Source: Vibrio sp. FE10 (lineage in GTDB: Bacteria > Pseudomonadota > Gammaproteobacteria > Enterobacterales > Vibrionaceae). From it: a DNA stretch of 64,000 nucleotides. Below the pieces are notes generated by a model, which ran no database searches, was not told the DNA's origin, and was given only the letters and a program-made list of their open reading frames with translations. Made by a program: the position numbers and the translations under genes. The stretch lies in the NCBI RefSeq assembly GCF_030297155.1, contig NZ_AP028067.1:3038001-3102000 (forward strand), written 5' to 3'. Below are positions 32,050 through 41,234 of the stretch, one piece after another (the stretch's first letter is position 1; each line of letters starts with the position of its first letter).

Positions 32050-33132
32050 ATGGCTGATATCAGCTTAAAACAGGTCATCAAACGATATGGTGATGTTCAA
32101 ACGATCCATGGTGTTGATCTAGAAATAAGTAACGGCGAATTCGTAGTATTCGTTGGACCGTCTGGTTGCGGTAAATCAACCCTCTTACGCTTAGTTGCTG
32201 GCTTGGAAGAGATTACTGAAGGTGAGATCCATATTGGCGATGATCTTGTTAATGATGTCGATCCTGCCGAGCGTGGCGTGGCGATGGTATTCCAATCCTA
32301 CGCGCTCTACCCTCACATGACCGTTGAAGAAAATATGGGCTTTGGCCTTAAAATGAACGGTGTTGCCAAAGAAACCGTCGAGAAACAGGTCACCAGTGCC
32401 GCGAAAACGCTTCAGCTAGAACCTTTATTGAAACGTAAACCTAAAGAGTTATCGGGTGGACAACGTCAACGTGTCGCTATCGGTCGAGCGATAGTTCGCA
32501 ACCCAAGAGTGTTCTTATTCGACGAACCTTTGTCTAACTTAGATGCAGAACTTCGTGTCGATATGCGCTTACAAATAGCCAAATTGCATCAAGATCTGCA
32601 AAATACCATGATTTACGTAACGCACGATCAAGTGGAAGCAATGACGCTTGCAGACAAAATCGTCGTGCTGAGAGACGGTCGAGTGGAGCAAGTCGGCTCA
32701 CCTCTCGAACTGTATCACTCCCCTCAAAATGAATTTGTGGCAGGCTTTATTGGCTCTCCAAAAATGAACTTCTTGCCATGTTTGGTCAATAGCACCTCTG
32801 ACACGCATGCCCAACTGACCGTTAATGGCCTGAGTAAAATTACTCTGCCTTTGCCAAGTGATGGCCTTGCTGAAGGACAAAAGCTGACGCTTGGTATTCG
32901 ACCAGAACATTTGGAGATCAATGGCGATTCTGATATCACGATTGAATTCCAGAGTGAGGTAGTAGAACGATTGGGCAACAGTACTTATATGTTTGGCCAA
33001 TCATGTGGTGTTGATAGCTTTAAAGTTCACCTCCCCGGAGATCAAGAGGTCACACGTTATCAGTCTCTCAATCTAAATTTCGCATCAAAAGATTGCCATC
33101 TGTTTGATGCTGAAGGTCAGCGTATTAACTAG
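32050..33132 (+). CDS. Sugar ABC transporter ATP-binding protein (MalK/UgpC family)
   Basis: 360 residues. Walker A GPSGCGKST is at residues 36-44, the signature LSGGQRQRVAIGRA near 135 and Walker B VFLFDEPLSNLD near 155, followed by the H-loop YVTHDQVEAMTL. The C-terminal third has the MalK/UgpC regulatory OB (TOBE) domain. It energises the importer encoded divergently. ATG 32050 follows AAGGAGAG. Multitasking ATPases of this family may serve several CUT1 importers. A hairpin follows the stop. Confidence 0.94.
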   Translation: MADISLKQVIKRYGDVQTIHGVDLEISNGEFVVFVGPSGCGKSTLLRLVAGLEEITEGEIHIGDDLVNDVDPAERGVAMVFQSYALYPHMTVEENMGFGLKMNGVAKETVEKQVTSAAKTLQLEPLLKRKPKELSGGQRQRVAIGRAIVRNPRVFLFDEPLSNLDAELRVDMRLQIAKLHQDLQNTMIYVTHDQVEAMTLADKIVVLRDGRVEQVGSPLELYHSPQNEFVAGFIGSPKMNFLPCLVNSTSDTHAQLTVNGLSKITLPLPSDGLAEGQKLTLGIRPEHLEINGDSDITIEFQSEVVERLGNSTYMFGQSCGVDSFKVHLPGDQEVTRYQSLNLNFASKDCHLFDAEGQRIN

Positions 33133-33143
33133 ACTTTTCAAAC

Positions 33144-33174
33144 GGTAAAGCTGGTTAGAAAGGCTAGCTTTACC
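33144..33174 (+). terminator. Probable terminator after the ATPase gene
   Basis: GGTAAAGCT and AGCTTTACC arms with a partly paired loop, followed by the T-containing TCGTTATT. Confidence 0.55.
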
Positions 33175-33409
33175 TCGTTATTAATTCACCGTTATCACCT
33201 CTTCTTTATTGCTTACCTCTCTTCTTTGCTTATTGTCGATCTATGAAACGATTCAAAAAGTTTCATGCACTCTACTTAGTTTTTGGGTTTAACGACCTTA
33301 TTGGTATTTTCTTTATCCTTAACCGCTATCCGGACATTAATTTGATAGTCGTTTACTCAATAATGGCTAAACTATAGTGTCGCCTCCCCCTTTTTTTGAG
33401 AAAACCTAA

Positions 33410-34750
33410 ATGCCTAATGCTGATTCCACCCTAAACAAACGCATGGGAATCGTTGCGCTCACCTGGCCAATTTTTATCGAAGTTCTTCTAAGAACTGCAC
33501 TCAACACCAGTGATGTATTCATGCTGTCGGGATACTCAGACAAAGCCGTGTCTGCCGTTGGTGTTATCTCTCAGATATCCTTTTTTCTGATCATCGTATC
33601 CACCATGGTCAGCAGTGGCACAGGCATCCTCATCGCTCAATACAACGGTGCATCTCGAACTCAAGAGAGCGCTCATGTGGGCGTGGCGAGTATTATCTTA
33701 GCCATTGTTACTGGCGTGTTGTTGAGCATTATCGCCGTTCTTGGCGCTGAATATTTTATCCCGCTCTATCAACTGGAAGCTCAGGTCGAACAGTACGCTC
33801 AAGAGTATCTGTTCATCAGTGGCGCACTCACCTTCAATGTGACGATAGGTGTTGTTCTCACCACAATTCTACGTAGCCATGGTTATTCGAAATCGCCAAT
33901 GGTCATCAATTTGATTGCTGGTGTTATCAACGTATTCGGCAACTACTGCGCACTCTACCAACCATTTGGACTGCCTGTTTACGGCGTACAAGGGGTGGCT
34001 ACCGCAACTGTGATTAGCCAATTAATCGGCATGTTTATCTTGATTGGTGTGGTGAGAAGTAAAGGCATTGAGCTGCCGATGAAGCAGTTCAAATCTGTGC
34101 CTAAAGCCATCTATCAAAAAATCATTAAAATCGGCTCAATGAATGCGGGAGAAGTACTCTCTTACAACATGGCGCAGATCAGCATTACCTTCTTTGTGGT
34201 GCAAATGGGCACTTCTTCATTGGCAGCGTTTACCTACGCGCAAAATATCGCTCGCCTCTCTTTTGCTTTCGCGTTGGCCATTGGTCAGGGTAGCCAAATT
34301 CAAACTGGATACTACATAGGCAAAGGTTGGATAGATGAAATAGCCAACCGTGTACAACGCTATTTTGTGGTTGGTTTCATCGCCTCTATCAGCATTACCT
34401 GCGTGGTCTATATTTTCCGATTCGAGATTTTGGATCTCTTCACTCAAGATCCAGAGATCATCGCACTGACTGCCGCACTCATCGCTGGCTCGATACTTTT
34501 AGAAGGTGGTCGCGTATTTAATTTGATTTTCATCTCTTGCTTGAAAGCCGCAGGCGATATTAAGTTTCCTATCAAAATGGGAATACTCAGTATGTGGGGC
34601 ATTGGCGTCGCGATGAGCTACTTGCTTGGCGTGCATTGGGGTTATGGCGTGTTAGGAGCGTGGATGGCGATCGCAATGGATGAATGGTTCCGAGGGATCA
34701 TTATGGCGTATCGTTGGAGAACAAGAAAATGGACTCGCTTCTCTTTATAG
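33410..34750 (+). CDS. MATE family efflux transporter
   Basis: 446 residues with about twelve hydrophobic helices in two related halves, MATE/NorM-type multidrug exporter. N-terminal LTWPIFIEVLLRTALNTSDVFMLSGYSD and the later GIGVAMSYLLGVHWGYGVLGAW segment are typical. Members export cationic drugs with Na+ or H+ influx. It is not part of the galactoside pathway by family. It stands alone between a hairpin after the ATPase gene and another after its own stop. The ATG follows GAGAAAACC. Confidence 0.9.
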   Translation: MPNADSTLNKRMGIVALTWPIFIEVLLRTALNTSDVFMLSGYSDKAVSAVGVISQISFFLIIVSTMVSSGTGILIAQYNGASRTQESAHVGVASIILAIVTGVLLSIIAVLGAEYFIPLYQLEAQVEQYAQEYLFISGALTFNVTIGVVLTTILRSHGYSKSPMVINLIAGVINVFGNYCALYQPFGLPVYGVQGVATATVISQLIGMFILIGVVRSKGIELPMKQFKSVPKAIYQKIIKIGSMNAGEVLSYNMAQISITFFVVQMGTSSLAAFTYAQNIARLSFAFALAIGQGSQIQTGYYIGKGWIDEIANRVQRYFVVGFIASISITCVVYIFRFEILDLFTQDPEIIALTAALIAGSILLEGGRVFNLIFISCLKAAGDIKFPIKMGILSMWGIGVAMSYLLGVHWGYGVLGAWMAIAMDEWFRGIIMAYRWRTRKWTRFSL

Positions 34751-34805
34751 CCCAACAAATACAATAATCCATCATGGATAGATTTACTTTCGATACAATA
34801 CGTTA

Positions 34806-34834
34806 GGCATCTCAGTTATCACAGCTGAGGTGCC
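34806..34834 (+). terminator. Hairpin after the MATE gene
   Basis: GGCATCTCAG and CTGAGGTGCC (one G-U pair) around TTATCACAG. There is no clear T tract, so termination is only probable. From here to 35197 I see no gene, only repeat copy 3 and A/T-rich sequence. Confidence 0.45.
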
Positions 34835-34843
34835 CTGATAGTA

Positions 34844-34880
34844 TTTGGCCTATGATGTTCCTTTCCCTATTTTCGCTGTA
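34844..34880 (+). repeat. Dispersed TTGGCCTA motif, copy 3
   Basis: TTTGGCCTATGATGTTCC then TTTCCCTATTTTCGCTG. The most diverged copy, but it shares the CTATTYTCGCTG-like tail with copy 2. Confidence 0.5.
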
Positions 34881-35197
34881 CTGCCTTTATCAGCCTTTAT
34901 CTGCCGCCGAACAATACGCCCTGCCTGTAATCACCCAGCCTCTAGTCACCCAACTCTCTTCTTCACCCTTTATCTAATATAAAAACGGCTACTTGAAAGC
35001 CGAATTATCAACATTTCCTATATAAAGATTCTGCAATCGTAGGGATTATCAAACAGGTTCTCTCGAACTACTATTATTCCATCGGCTAGCCAAAACGTTA
35101 GCAAAATAGCTATCAATTACTATCCATAATTACCAATCACTACCAATAACTAAAGTGCGCATGCTCGCTCAGAGTGCACAACGTGGAGAACATCATT

Positions 35198-35500
35198 ATG
35201 TCTTACTACTCAGTATTAGAAGTCACACCCACTACAGACGCATGGGTTGCAGATTACATTGCCCCTGCAAACAAACTGGTGGCGCAATACGGCGGTAAAT
35301 ATCTAGCGCGCACTTCTAGCCACGAACGCCTTGAAGGCGACGCAGAACAACCTGCACTTCGCATCATCATTGAGTGACCATCAAAGCAAGCCGCGGTAGA
35401 TTTCATGAACGATCCAGGTTACGTACCACACCTAGCTGCACGTACTGCGGGTTCGGTTAGCCACCACGCACTTATCGAAGGCAAAGACGACCTAGCGTAA
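35198..35500 (+). pseudogene. DUF1330 family gene interrupted by one in-frame TGA
   Basis: The frame from ATG 35198 (after GTGGAGA) reads MSYYSVLEVTPTTDAWV and continues as a DUF1330 protein to LRIIIE. A TGA at 35375-35377 interrupts it, and the same frame runs on as PSKQAAVDFMNDPGYVPHL and beyond to TAA at 35498. Family members have a tryptophan at this point (E-W-P-S), so a TGG to TGA change is the simplest explanation. Without it the protein would be 100 residues, the normal DUF1330 length. It could be a genuine nonsense mutation or a base-calling error. The function of the family is poorly known (dimeric alpha/beta-barrel fold). Confidence 0.85.
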
Positions 35501-35558
35501 TTGAGAGTCTAAATTCTGGTTAACGGTTATCGCTCAAAATAGCTGTTTCCAAATATAT

Positions 35559-35596
35559 AAAAGCCGCACCATCATTTGATGGTGCGGCTTTTTTGT
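35559..35596. terminator. Strong Rho-independent terminator
   Basis: AAAAGCCGCACCATCA and its exact complement TGATGGTGCGGCTTTT flank a tiny loop and end in T. It serves the DUF1330 gene and, with its A tract, possibly also the converging symporter gene. Confidence 0.9.
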
Positions 35597-35657
35597 TGGC
35601 GTTAATTCTTACTAAGATTGAGAGCTATGAGTGTTAATAACTATTACGCATAACAGT

Positions 35658-35684
35658 AATTGGCCTATGATAATCCTTTTACTT
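35658..35684 (+). repeat. Dispersed TTGGCCTA motif, copy 4
   Basis: AATTGGCCTATGATAATCC then TTTTACTT. Located in the convergent gap between the DUF1330 gene and the symporter gene. Confidence 0.55.
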
Positions 35685-35738
35685 CTCACACTATGATTAA
35701 CTCAAATTATCAAACAGTTAAGAGTTATACTTGGGAAG

Positions 35739-37436
35739 TTAAACCGTAGCTTCAACGCCCTTCTTACGCTTTGCCAATCGTGCAGCGATTCCAAACAACA
35801 TCACAATGCCACATACACCGTACACTTGCATGATGGTTGGATCATCCGAGACAAAACCAACATCAGAGAACATCACATAAGCGCCTAGCACCATGTAAAG
35901 AATGATCGCTGAAGCTTCGAAGCGGAATGCCCAAGGCGTAACATCAATGTTTTCATTCACAGGCATCACATAATCATCTTCACGTGGCATAAAGTAGCCA
36001 ATGATGAACATCAACGCCGTACATACAACAAACAGAATCGCCAGTTGGTGTAAGAAGTGAATGGGCGTTTTGAACACCAACTGCATAGCGGCGTATGAGC
36101 TAACAAACACCACTAGCGCAACTTTAGCCGCCACAGCAGGTACACGTTTAGAGACATAACCCACAAACACAATCGTAAAAATTGGCACGCTGAAGAAGCC
36201 CGCTACCATTTGTAGGTATTGGAACAAGCCTTCAGGCGCATACATGATGAACGGTGCAATGCACACAGAGATAATCGCGATCACAACGCCGAAGATACGG
36301 CCTTTACCCACCAATTCTTCATCCGTTTTACCTTGACCAAACAAAGGCTTGTAGACATTCAATGCAAATAGAGTAGTCGAACTGTTAAGCACACCATTAA
36401 ATGTACTTAGGATGGCACCAAACATAACTGCGACGAAGAAACCGACTAATGGTTTAGGCAACACTTCGTTTACCAAGCGTGTGTACATGGTGTCTGGATT
36501 ACCAGCATCTGCGCCAAACATGTGGAATGCAATGATACCTGGAATGATAAGGAACAACGGAGAGATAACCTTAATTGCCCCCGCAAGAATCACCCCTTTC
36601 TGGCCTTCTTTTAAGTTCTTAGCACCCAATGCGCGCTGGATGATTGATTGATCCGTACCCCAGTAGTAAAGATTCACAAGTAGAAGACCGGTAAACAAGG
36701 TTGAGAACGGCAGTGGATCGGTCTCAGTACCGACCGATTGCAGTTTTTCTGGCGCAGCGTACAACAGCGTATCTAAGCCAGCACCAAAACTGCCCTCCCC
36801 TAATGCCATCAAGCCAAAAACAGGGATCATCAAGCCGCCAATAATAAGACCCACACCATTAATAGTATCGGCAATCACAACCGCTTTGAGTCCACCATAA
36901 ATCGCGTAAAAGAAACCAAGTAGACCGATCGTCGCTGAAATTAGGGCTATCGAGCTGAACTCTGAAATATTAAGCAGAGCTTGAACATCAAAGATCTCAC
37001 CGAGAACAACGGCACCGGCATAAAGTGTGGTTGGCAAGATATTGATGACGTACTGGCACAAGAAAAGTAACGTCACAAACTTCTTCACCGACATGTCGTA
37101 ACGACTCTCTAAGAAGTCTGGAATCGTCGTGATCCCTTGCTTCAGGTAACGCGGTACTAACATCAGAGCGATGATCACTAAGGTGACACCAGACGCCACT
37201 TCCCAACCCATGACACTCATGTTGTGGGTGTAAGCTTGTGCACTCATGCCAACAAAGCTAGTCGCGCTTAAGTTGGTCAAAATTAGGGAGCTGGCAATCA
37301 AACCACCGGTTAAGCTTCTTCCACCGAGAAAGAAACCGTCTTGTGAGGTGTTCTTGTCATTTTTAACTTTGTTGTAGGTAAACGCGACAACAAAACCAGT
37401 AAATAACAAGAATGACAGCAGAACTGTAATAGACAT
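35739..37436 (-). CDS. SSS-family sodium/sugar symporter (SGLT-like)
   Basis: 565 residues with about fourteen helices, solute:sodium symporter family. Early conserved pieces are GGRSLTGGLIASSLILTNLSATSFVGMS and the later ADTINGVGLIIGG; the LeuT-fold Na+-site serines sit in TFNGVLNSSTTLFAL. It resembles YidK/vSGLT-type sugar symporters of Vibrio. It follows the alpha-galactosidase gene by 99 bp in the same orientation, so it probably takes up an alpha-galactoside or galactose with Na+. The substrate is inferred from that pairing. The TTTTC-rich upstream gap shows no strong terminator. Confidence 0.9.
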   Translation of the reverse strand: MSITVLLSFLLFTGFVVAFTYNKVKNDKNTSQDGFFLGGRSLTGGLIASSLILTNLSATSFVGMSAQAYTHNMSVMGWEVASGVTLVIIALMLVPRYLKQGITTIPDFLESRYDMSVKKFVTLLFLCQYVINILPTTLYAGAVVLGEIFDVQALLNISEFSSIALISATIGLLGFFYAIYGGLKAVVIADTINGVGLIIGGLMIPVFGLMALGEGSFGAGLDTLLYAAPEKLQSVGTETDPLPFSTLFTGLLLVNLYYWGTDQSIIQRALGAKNLKEGQKGVILAGAIKVISPLFLIIPGIIAFHMFGADAGNPDTMYTRLVNEVLPKPLVGFFVAVMFGAILSTFNGVLNSSTTLFALNVYKPLFGQGKTDEELVGKGRIFGVVIAIISVCIAPFIMYAPEGLFQYLQMVAGFFSVPIFTIVFVGYVSKRVPAVAAKVALVVFVSSYAAMQLVFKTPIHFLHQLAILFVVCTALMFIIGYFMPREDDYVMPVNENIDVTPWAFRFEASAIILYMVLGAYVMFSDVGFVSDDPTIMQVYGVCGIVMLFGIAARLAKRKKGVEATV

Positions 37437-37535
37437 TTTGTTTTCCTTAAGTTTAGTTATTGCGACAGCAATTCCTCGCTGCCGATTATATTTTTATATT
37501 TAGAATTTTATGTAGGGGTACTCAGAGTTAGCGCT

Positions 37536-39638
37536 TCATATCTTTTTCAGATGAACAATCAAGGCTGACTCTGGGTCTAGAATCGGTAAGGTCAATCCAA
37601 TCTCCTTGAGGTTATCGCCACTCAGGGTTAACGTTTTGTCGAGCCATTGGGGGCGCTGTTTCATCAACTGGAAACTGGTTTTTGGCATGTCCACTAACTT
37701 CACTTGATACATCGCGTTGTCTTCCACGCAGCTAATACGAAGTGGCGAAGGCAGAGCATATTCAGGCATCGCTAATTGGCACACGGTGATCAACATTTCA
37801 TCGTCATTTTCAACGCCATAAATGTTCTGATTTTTGTCCGAAGGATCCATTCGGAAACTACGACCAGAATGCAAAACATGACGAAATTGCTTATGCAGTG
37901 AAATGTAATGTGAGAATGCTTGTTTCTCTTCCGGTGACTCTTTAACAGGGTCAAGCTCAACACCCATGTGCCCCATGAGTGCAGTTACACCACGCATATT
38001 GATGCTGTGACGACGGTTTGTTGAGTGGCATTCTGCTGGGCCGATGTGCGCCCCCATTACTTCTGGAGGGAAGAAGTAACTCATGCCTTTCTGAATGGCT
38101 TGGCGCTCTAAGGCATCATTACAATCCGATGCCCAGAAACGATGTGTTCGTTTTAGAATTTCAAAATCGATACGGCCGCCGCCCGAAGAACAAGATTCAA
38201 TCTCGACTTCTGGGTGCGCTCGATTCAACTCATCAACAAGGCGATATAGCGCTTTCGTTTGACCATGCACCGCGGCCTTACCTTGATGCCCAGGTTGAAC
38301 CAACTCTCGGTTCATGTCCCACTTAAGGTAAGTGATGTTGTATCGAGTCAGCAGCGCATTAAGGCGTTCATACAAGTAGTTAAAGCACGCTTCATTTTGT
38401 AGGTCTAACACGTATTGCCAACGACCAGACGGTTGATGGTACCCTTGTAAACCAAGCACCCAATCAGGGTGATTTCGGTAAAGATTAGAGTCTTGGCTTA
38501 CCATCTCAGGTTCAACCCAAAGGCCAAACTCCATACCCTGTTGATTTACATGTTCAATGACAGGTTCTAAGCCATTTGGATATTTCACCTCATCCAAATA
38601 CCAGTCGCCCAGTGCGGTACGTTCACCATCACGCCCCACAAACCAACCATCATCAATAATGAAACGTTCAACACCCATCACGCCCGCTTCTGTTGCCATC
38701 TTCATGATGTATTCAGGCTTGTGATCAAAGTAGATCCCTTCCCATGTATTCAAGTGAACGGGACGAGGTTTATCGGTTGGGAATTGAATTATGTTGTCGC
38801 GAACAAATTGCTGAAAGCGTTGCGCGATGCCATTTAAGCCTGAGTTGCTGTAACAACCGAACAGCCAAGGCGTCTGGTAGCTTGCTTGAGATTCCAGAAT
38901 GGATTCGCCTGCTAGTAACAACTCTCCAGCCTGAACAAAGCGGCGACCATCACTACGAACATCGGCGCGCATTTGGTGGTTACCGCTCCAACCCAAATGA
39001 AATCCCCACACCAAACCATGTTGCTCTGAGAACCCTTGAGTCCCTGCAAACATGCCTGGGAAATTTTCATGTGAAGTACGACCACGACGGTTTTCTTGCA
39101 TGAAACCACCGTGTTCAAAGTGTTGGCGCTGCGTTTGGAACTCATGACACCAACGGCCATGGAACGTCATGAGTTCGTTGGCATGATTCGGTAATGGCAA
39201 TGTGGAAGAAAGCTTATTCAGGTAGTATTTATTGCTACCGTTATTGGTGACGGTTACACGCTTTTGGACGACGTCAGATTCGAAATCCAGTTTGAACTCA
39301 ACCTTAAGCTCCAATAGAGCAACCTTGTCTTCAAGGAAAAAACTCACTTCTTGATCTTGAGCATCGTAACGAACGGTCTTAAAGACGGGAGCCCAATCAA
39401 GTCCTTCTCGATGACCTTCAATGCCCGGAGCGTTAAAGTGTCCACTGCCTAACTCAGGGCAAAGAGAAAGTGGCACATCCACATCAAGTCGAGCTTGAGA
39501 AATCGGCCTTTCTGTCGAAAGCAGAAGATCTTCATCAATACTTGCGATCTTTGCCCCCCAATGCAAAACCTCTGGAACACGCCCTGATTTAATGATCAAA
39601 CTATGATTTTTACTCTTTAAATGAATAAATTCGTTCAT
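37536..39638 (-). CDS. Alpha-galactosidase (GH36)
   Basis: 700 residues, GH36 alpha-galactosidase with N-terminal beta-sandwich, central TIM barrel and C-terminal sandwich. The nucleophile is Asp441 in LKWDMNRE and the likely acid/base Asp505 in SDCND; CSSGGGRIDFEIL and the substrate loop FIIDDGWFVGRD are intact. No signal peptide, so the substrate must be imported first. It releases galactose from melibiose, raffinose-type sugars or similar alpha-galactosides. It heads the unit with the SSS symporter. A LacI-type site lies 14 bases before its ATG. Divergent from its probable regulator at 39887. Confidence 0.95.
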   Translation of the reverse strand: MNEFIHLKSKNHSLIIKSGRVPEVLHWGAKIASIDEDLLLSTERPISQARLDVDVPLSLCPELGSGHFNAPGIEGHREGLDWAPVFKTVRYDAQDQEVSFFLEDKVALLELKVEFKLDFESDVVQKRVTVTNNGSNKYYLNKLSSTLPLPNHANELMTFHGRWCHEFQTQRQHFEHGGFMQENRRGRTSHENFPGMFAGTQGFSEQHGLVWGFHLGWSGNHQMRADVRSDGRRFVQAGELLLAGESILESQASYQTPWLFGCYSNSGLNGIAQRFQQFVRDNIIQFPTDKPRPVHLNTWEGIYFDHKPEYIMKMATEAGVMGVERFIIDDGWFVGRDGERTALGDWYLDEVKYPNGLEPVIEHVNQQGMEFGLWVEPEMVSQDSNLYRNHPDWVLGLQGYHQPSGRWQYVLDLQNEACFNYLYERLNALLTRYNITYLKWDMNRELVQPGHQGKAAVHGQTKALYRLVDELNRAHPEVEIESCSSGGGRIDFEILKRTHRFWASDCNDALERQAIQKGMSYFFPPEVMGAHIGPAECHSTNRRHSINMRGVTALMGHMGVELDPVKESPEEKQAFSHYISLHKQFRHVLHSGRSFRMDPSDKNQNIYGVENDDEMLITVCQLAMPEYALPSPLRISCVEDNAMYQVKLVDMPKTSFQLMKQRPQWLDKTLTLSGDNLKEIGLTLPILDPESALIVHLKKI

Positions 39639-39651
39639 TACTAATCTCTAT

Positions 39652-39665
39652 TGTTTTCGTAAACA
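39652..39665. promoter_or_regulatory. LacI-type operator O1 next to the alpha-galactosidase start
   Basis: TGTTTTCGTAAACA, palindromic except for one pair, 14 bases upstream of the alpha-galactosidase ATG. Related to O2 at 39772 through TGTTT/AAACA arms. Confidence 0.55.
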
Positions 39666-39771
39666 TAATATAGAAATAATAGTGAACCCATCACGCTAGA
39701 TTAGTATCCAATATCGACAAAATCGTGATGTAAATTGGCTTTAACATTCGTAAAACTTGCACAAGATCGAC

Positions 39772-39785
39772 TGTTTCCGGAAACA
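39772..39785. promoter_or_regulatory. LacI-type operator O2 in the divergent promoter
   Basis: TGTTTCCGGAAACA is a perfect 14-bp palindrome with the central CG of LacI-family sites. Centre-to-centre distance to O1 is 120 bp, compatible with repression by looping. It lies about 100 bp before the regulator gene. Confidence 0.65.
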
Positions 39786-39886
39786 TTTTTAATGTTTTAA
39801 AAGACATTTATTTGAAAGTGAGCAGAGTTTAGTTTGGTAAATTTCGGTAGGCTTATTTCACTCTAAAATATTCGATGAGCAGAGCG

Positions 39887-40960
39887 ATGAGTATCACCTT
39901 CAAAGACGTAGCAAAACTGGCAGGGGTATCCACCCAAACGGTATCTCGAGTAACCAATGGCTCACAAGACGTCGCGGAATCCACCCGCAACAAGGTTAAC
40001 GCCGCCATAAAGCAACTTGGTTATGTACCCAATAAAGGTGCTCAAATGCTCAGTCGAGCCAAGTCCACCAGCGTTGGCTTAGTCACTCTCGATATGGCAC
40101 TGCATGGCGCAGCAATGATCGCAAATGGCGTACGAATGCAGGCTCACGACATGAGTTATGGCGTCGCTTTCTCTGTTGTTTCCGAGCCCAATCTCGCGAA
40201 TACCCGTGAGGCCATTCGTGAACTGATGGCTCAGCAGGTCGACAGCATTATTCTGAATGTGCCTTTAAAGAGTGCCGATGCAGAATTGTTAGTGGAACAA
40301 TATCAACACCTCAACCTAATCTTCATTGATGTCCCTTCTAACAGCCAAGTGAACTATGTTTGCGGTGATCATGCGGAAGGAGCAAAACTGGCGGCTCAAC
40401 ATCTACTTGAGAGCGGACGAACGGACTTCCTACTGATCACTGGCCCAAACGAATCCAGTGCCTCAAAGATTCGTCATCAAAGTTGGTTAGCCGCGTTATC
40501 AGATGCAGAAAGTAAGGTGCAGTACCAATATCAAGGAAACTGGCAAGCAGAAAGTGGTTATCTTGGCGTTCGAGAAGCTGTCGCTAAACAAGCCGTATTT
40601 GATGCCGTGTTAGTGGCAAGTGATCAGATGGCATTAGGGGCTTTACGTGCGCTGCAAGAACTGCAAATTCCAGTCCCTGACAAAGTTGCGGTCGTCGGCT
40701 TTGATGGTATCGAAGACAGTGCGTTTTTTAATCCACCACTGACCACCATCAAACAAGACTTCACCACGATTGGCCGACAAGCTGTGGTACTTGCAGAGAA
40801 GCTCAACGCCAACTCACAAGATGCCTTACTGCAGCACCATATCGAAACGGCATTACTCCCAAGAGAAAGCAGCCAACCTAAGGTGACAGCTCACTATGAA
40901 AAACAGGAGATCGAGCAACTGCTAAAAAGGATTCAGACCCTTTTGCCAGAATCGAAATAA
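39887..40960 (+). CDS. LacI family regulator, probable repressor of the alpha-galactosidase unit
   Basis: 357 residues. LacI-type HTH TFKDVAKLAGVSTQTVSRVTNG at residues 3-24 (given in part) and hinge KGAQMLSRAKS. The effector domain contains VASDQMALGALRALQELQIPVPDKVAVVGFDG, close in style to E. coli LacI. ATG 39887 is used because it gives the usual MSITFKDVAKLAG start; ATG 39875, twelve bases upstream, is equally possible and neither has a strong ribosome-binding site. It is divergent from the alpha-galactosidase gene, and two palindromes lie between them. The inducer is unknown. A palindromic terminator follows. Confidence 0.86.
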   Translation: MSITFKDVAKLAGVSTQTVSRVTNGSQDVAESTRNKVNAAIKQLGYVPNKGAQMLSRAKSTSVGLVTLDMALHGAAMIANGVRMQAHDMSYGVAFSVVSEPNLANTREAIRELMAQQVDSIILNVPLKSADAELLVEQYQHLNLIFIDVPSNSQVNYVCGDHAEGAKLAAQHLLESGRTDFLLITGPNESSASKIRHQSWLAALSDAESKVQYQYQGNWQAESGYLGVREAVAKQAVFDAVLVASDQMALGALRALQELQIPVPDKVAVVGFDGIEDSAFFNPPLTTIKQDFTTIGRQAVVLAEKLNANSQDALLQHHIETALLPRESSQPKVTAHYEKQEIEQLLKRIQTLLPESK

Positions 40961-40965
40961 AAGAA

Positions 40966-40993
40966 AAAGCGCTAGGGGGAGCTAGCGCTTTAA
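40966..40993 (+). terminator. Terminator after the LacI-type regulator gene
   Basis: AAAGCGCTAG and CTAGCGCTTT, a perfect 10-bp stem around GGGGGAG-type loop bases, with only a short T tract. Confidence 0.7.
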
Positions 40994-41234
40994 GACCAAC
41001 TAAGTCCGTTTAGCCTGGTAGTTTTTTAAGCTATATCATGAAGATATAACCAATTTTTTTACTTAGGTAAATCAAAAAGCCTATTCTATACGACTGCTTT
41101 GAGTCGTAAATTAAGTATAGTCGGGTTGTGAAAAATGGAAGGATTTATTTCGTTTATTTTTACCCCAGACACAAGGTTGAAAAGTAGAAAACCAGCTCAA
41201 ATGAACTAACCTTTAATCATGATAGGAAATCTTG

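Noticed and set aside
35375..35377. TGA in the DUF1330 gene read as selenocysteine
   Set aside because: Family has tryptophan at this place, and no selenocysteine insertion hairpin is seen just downstream.
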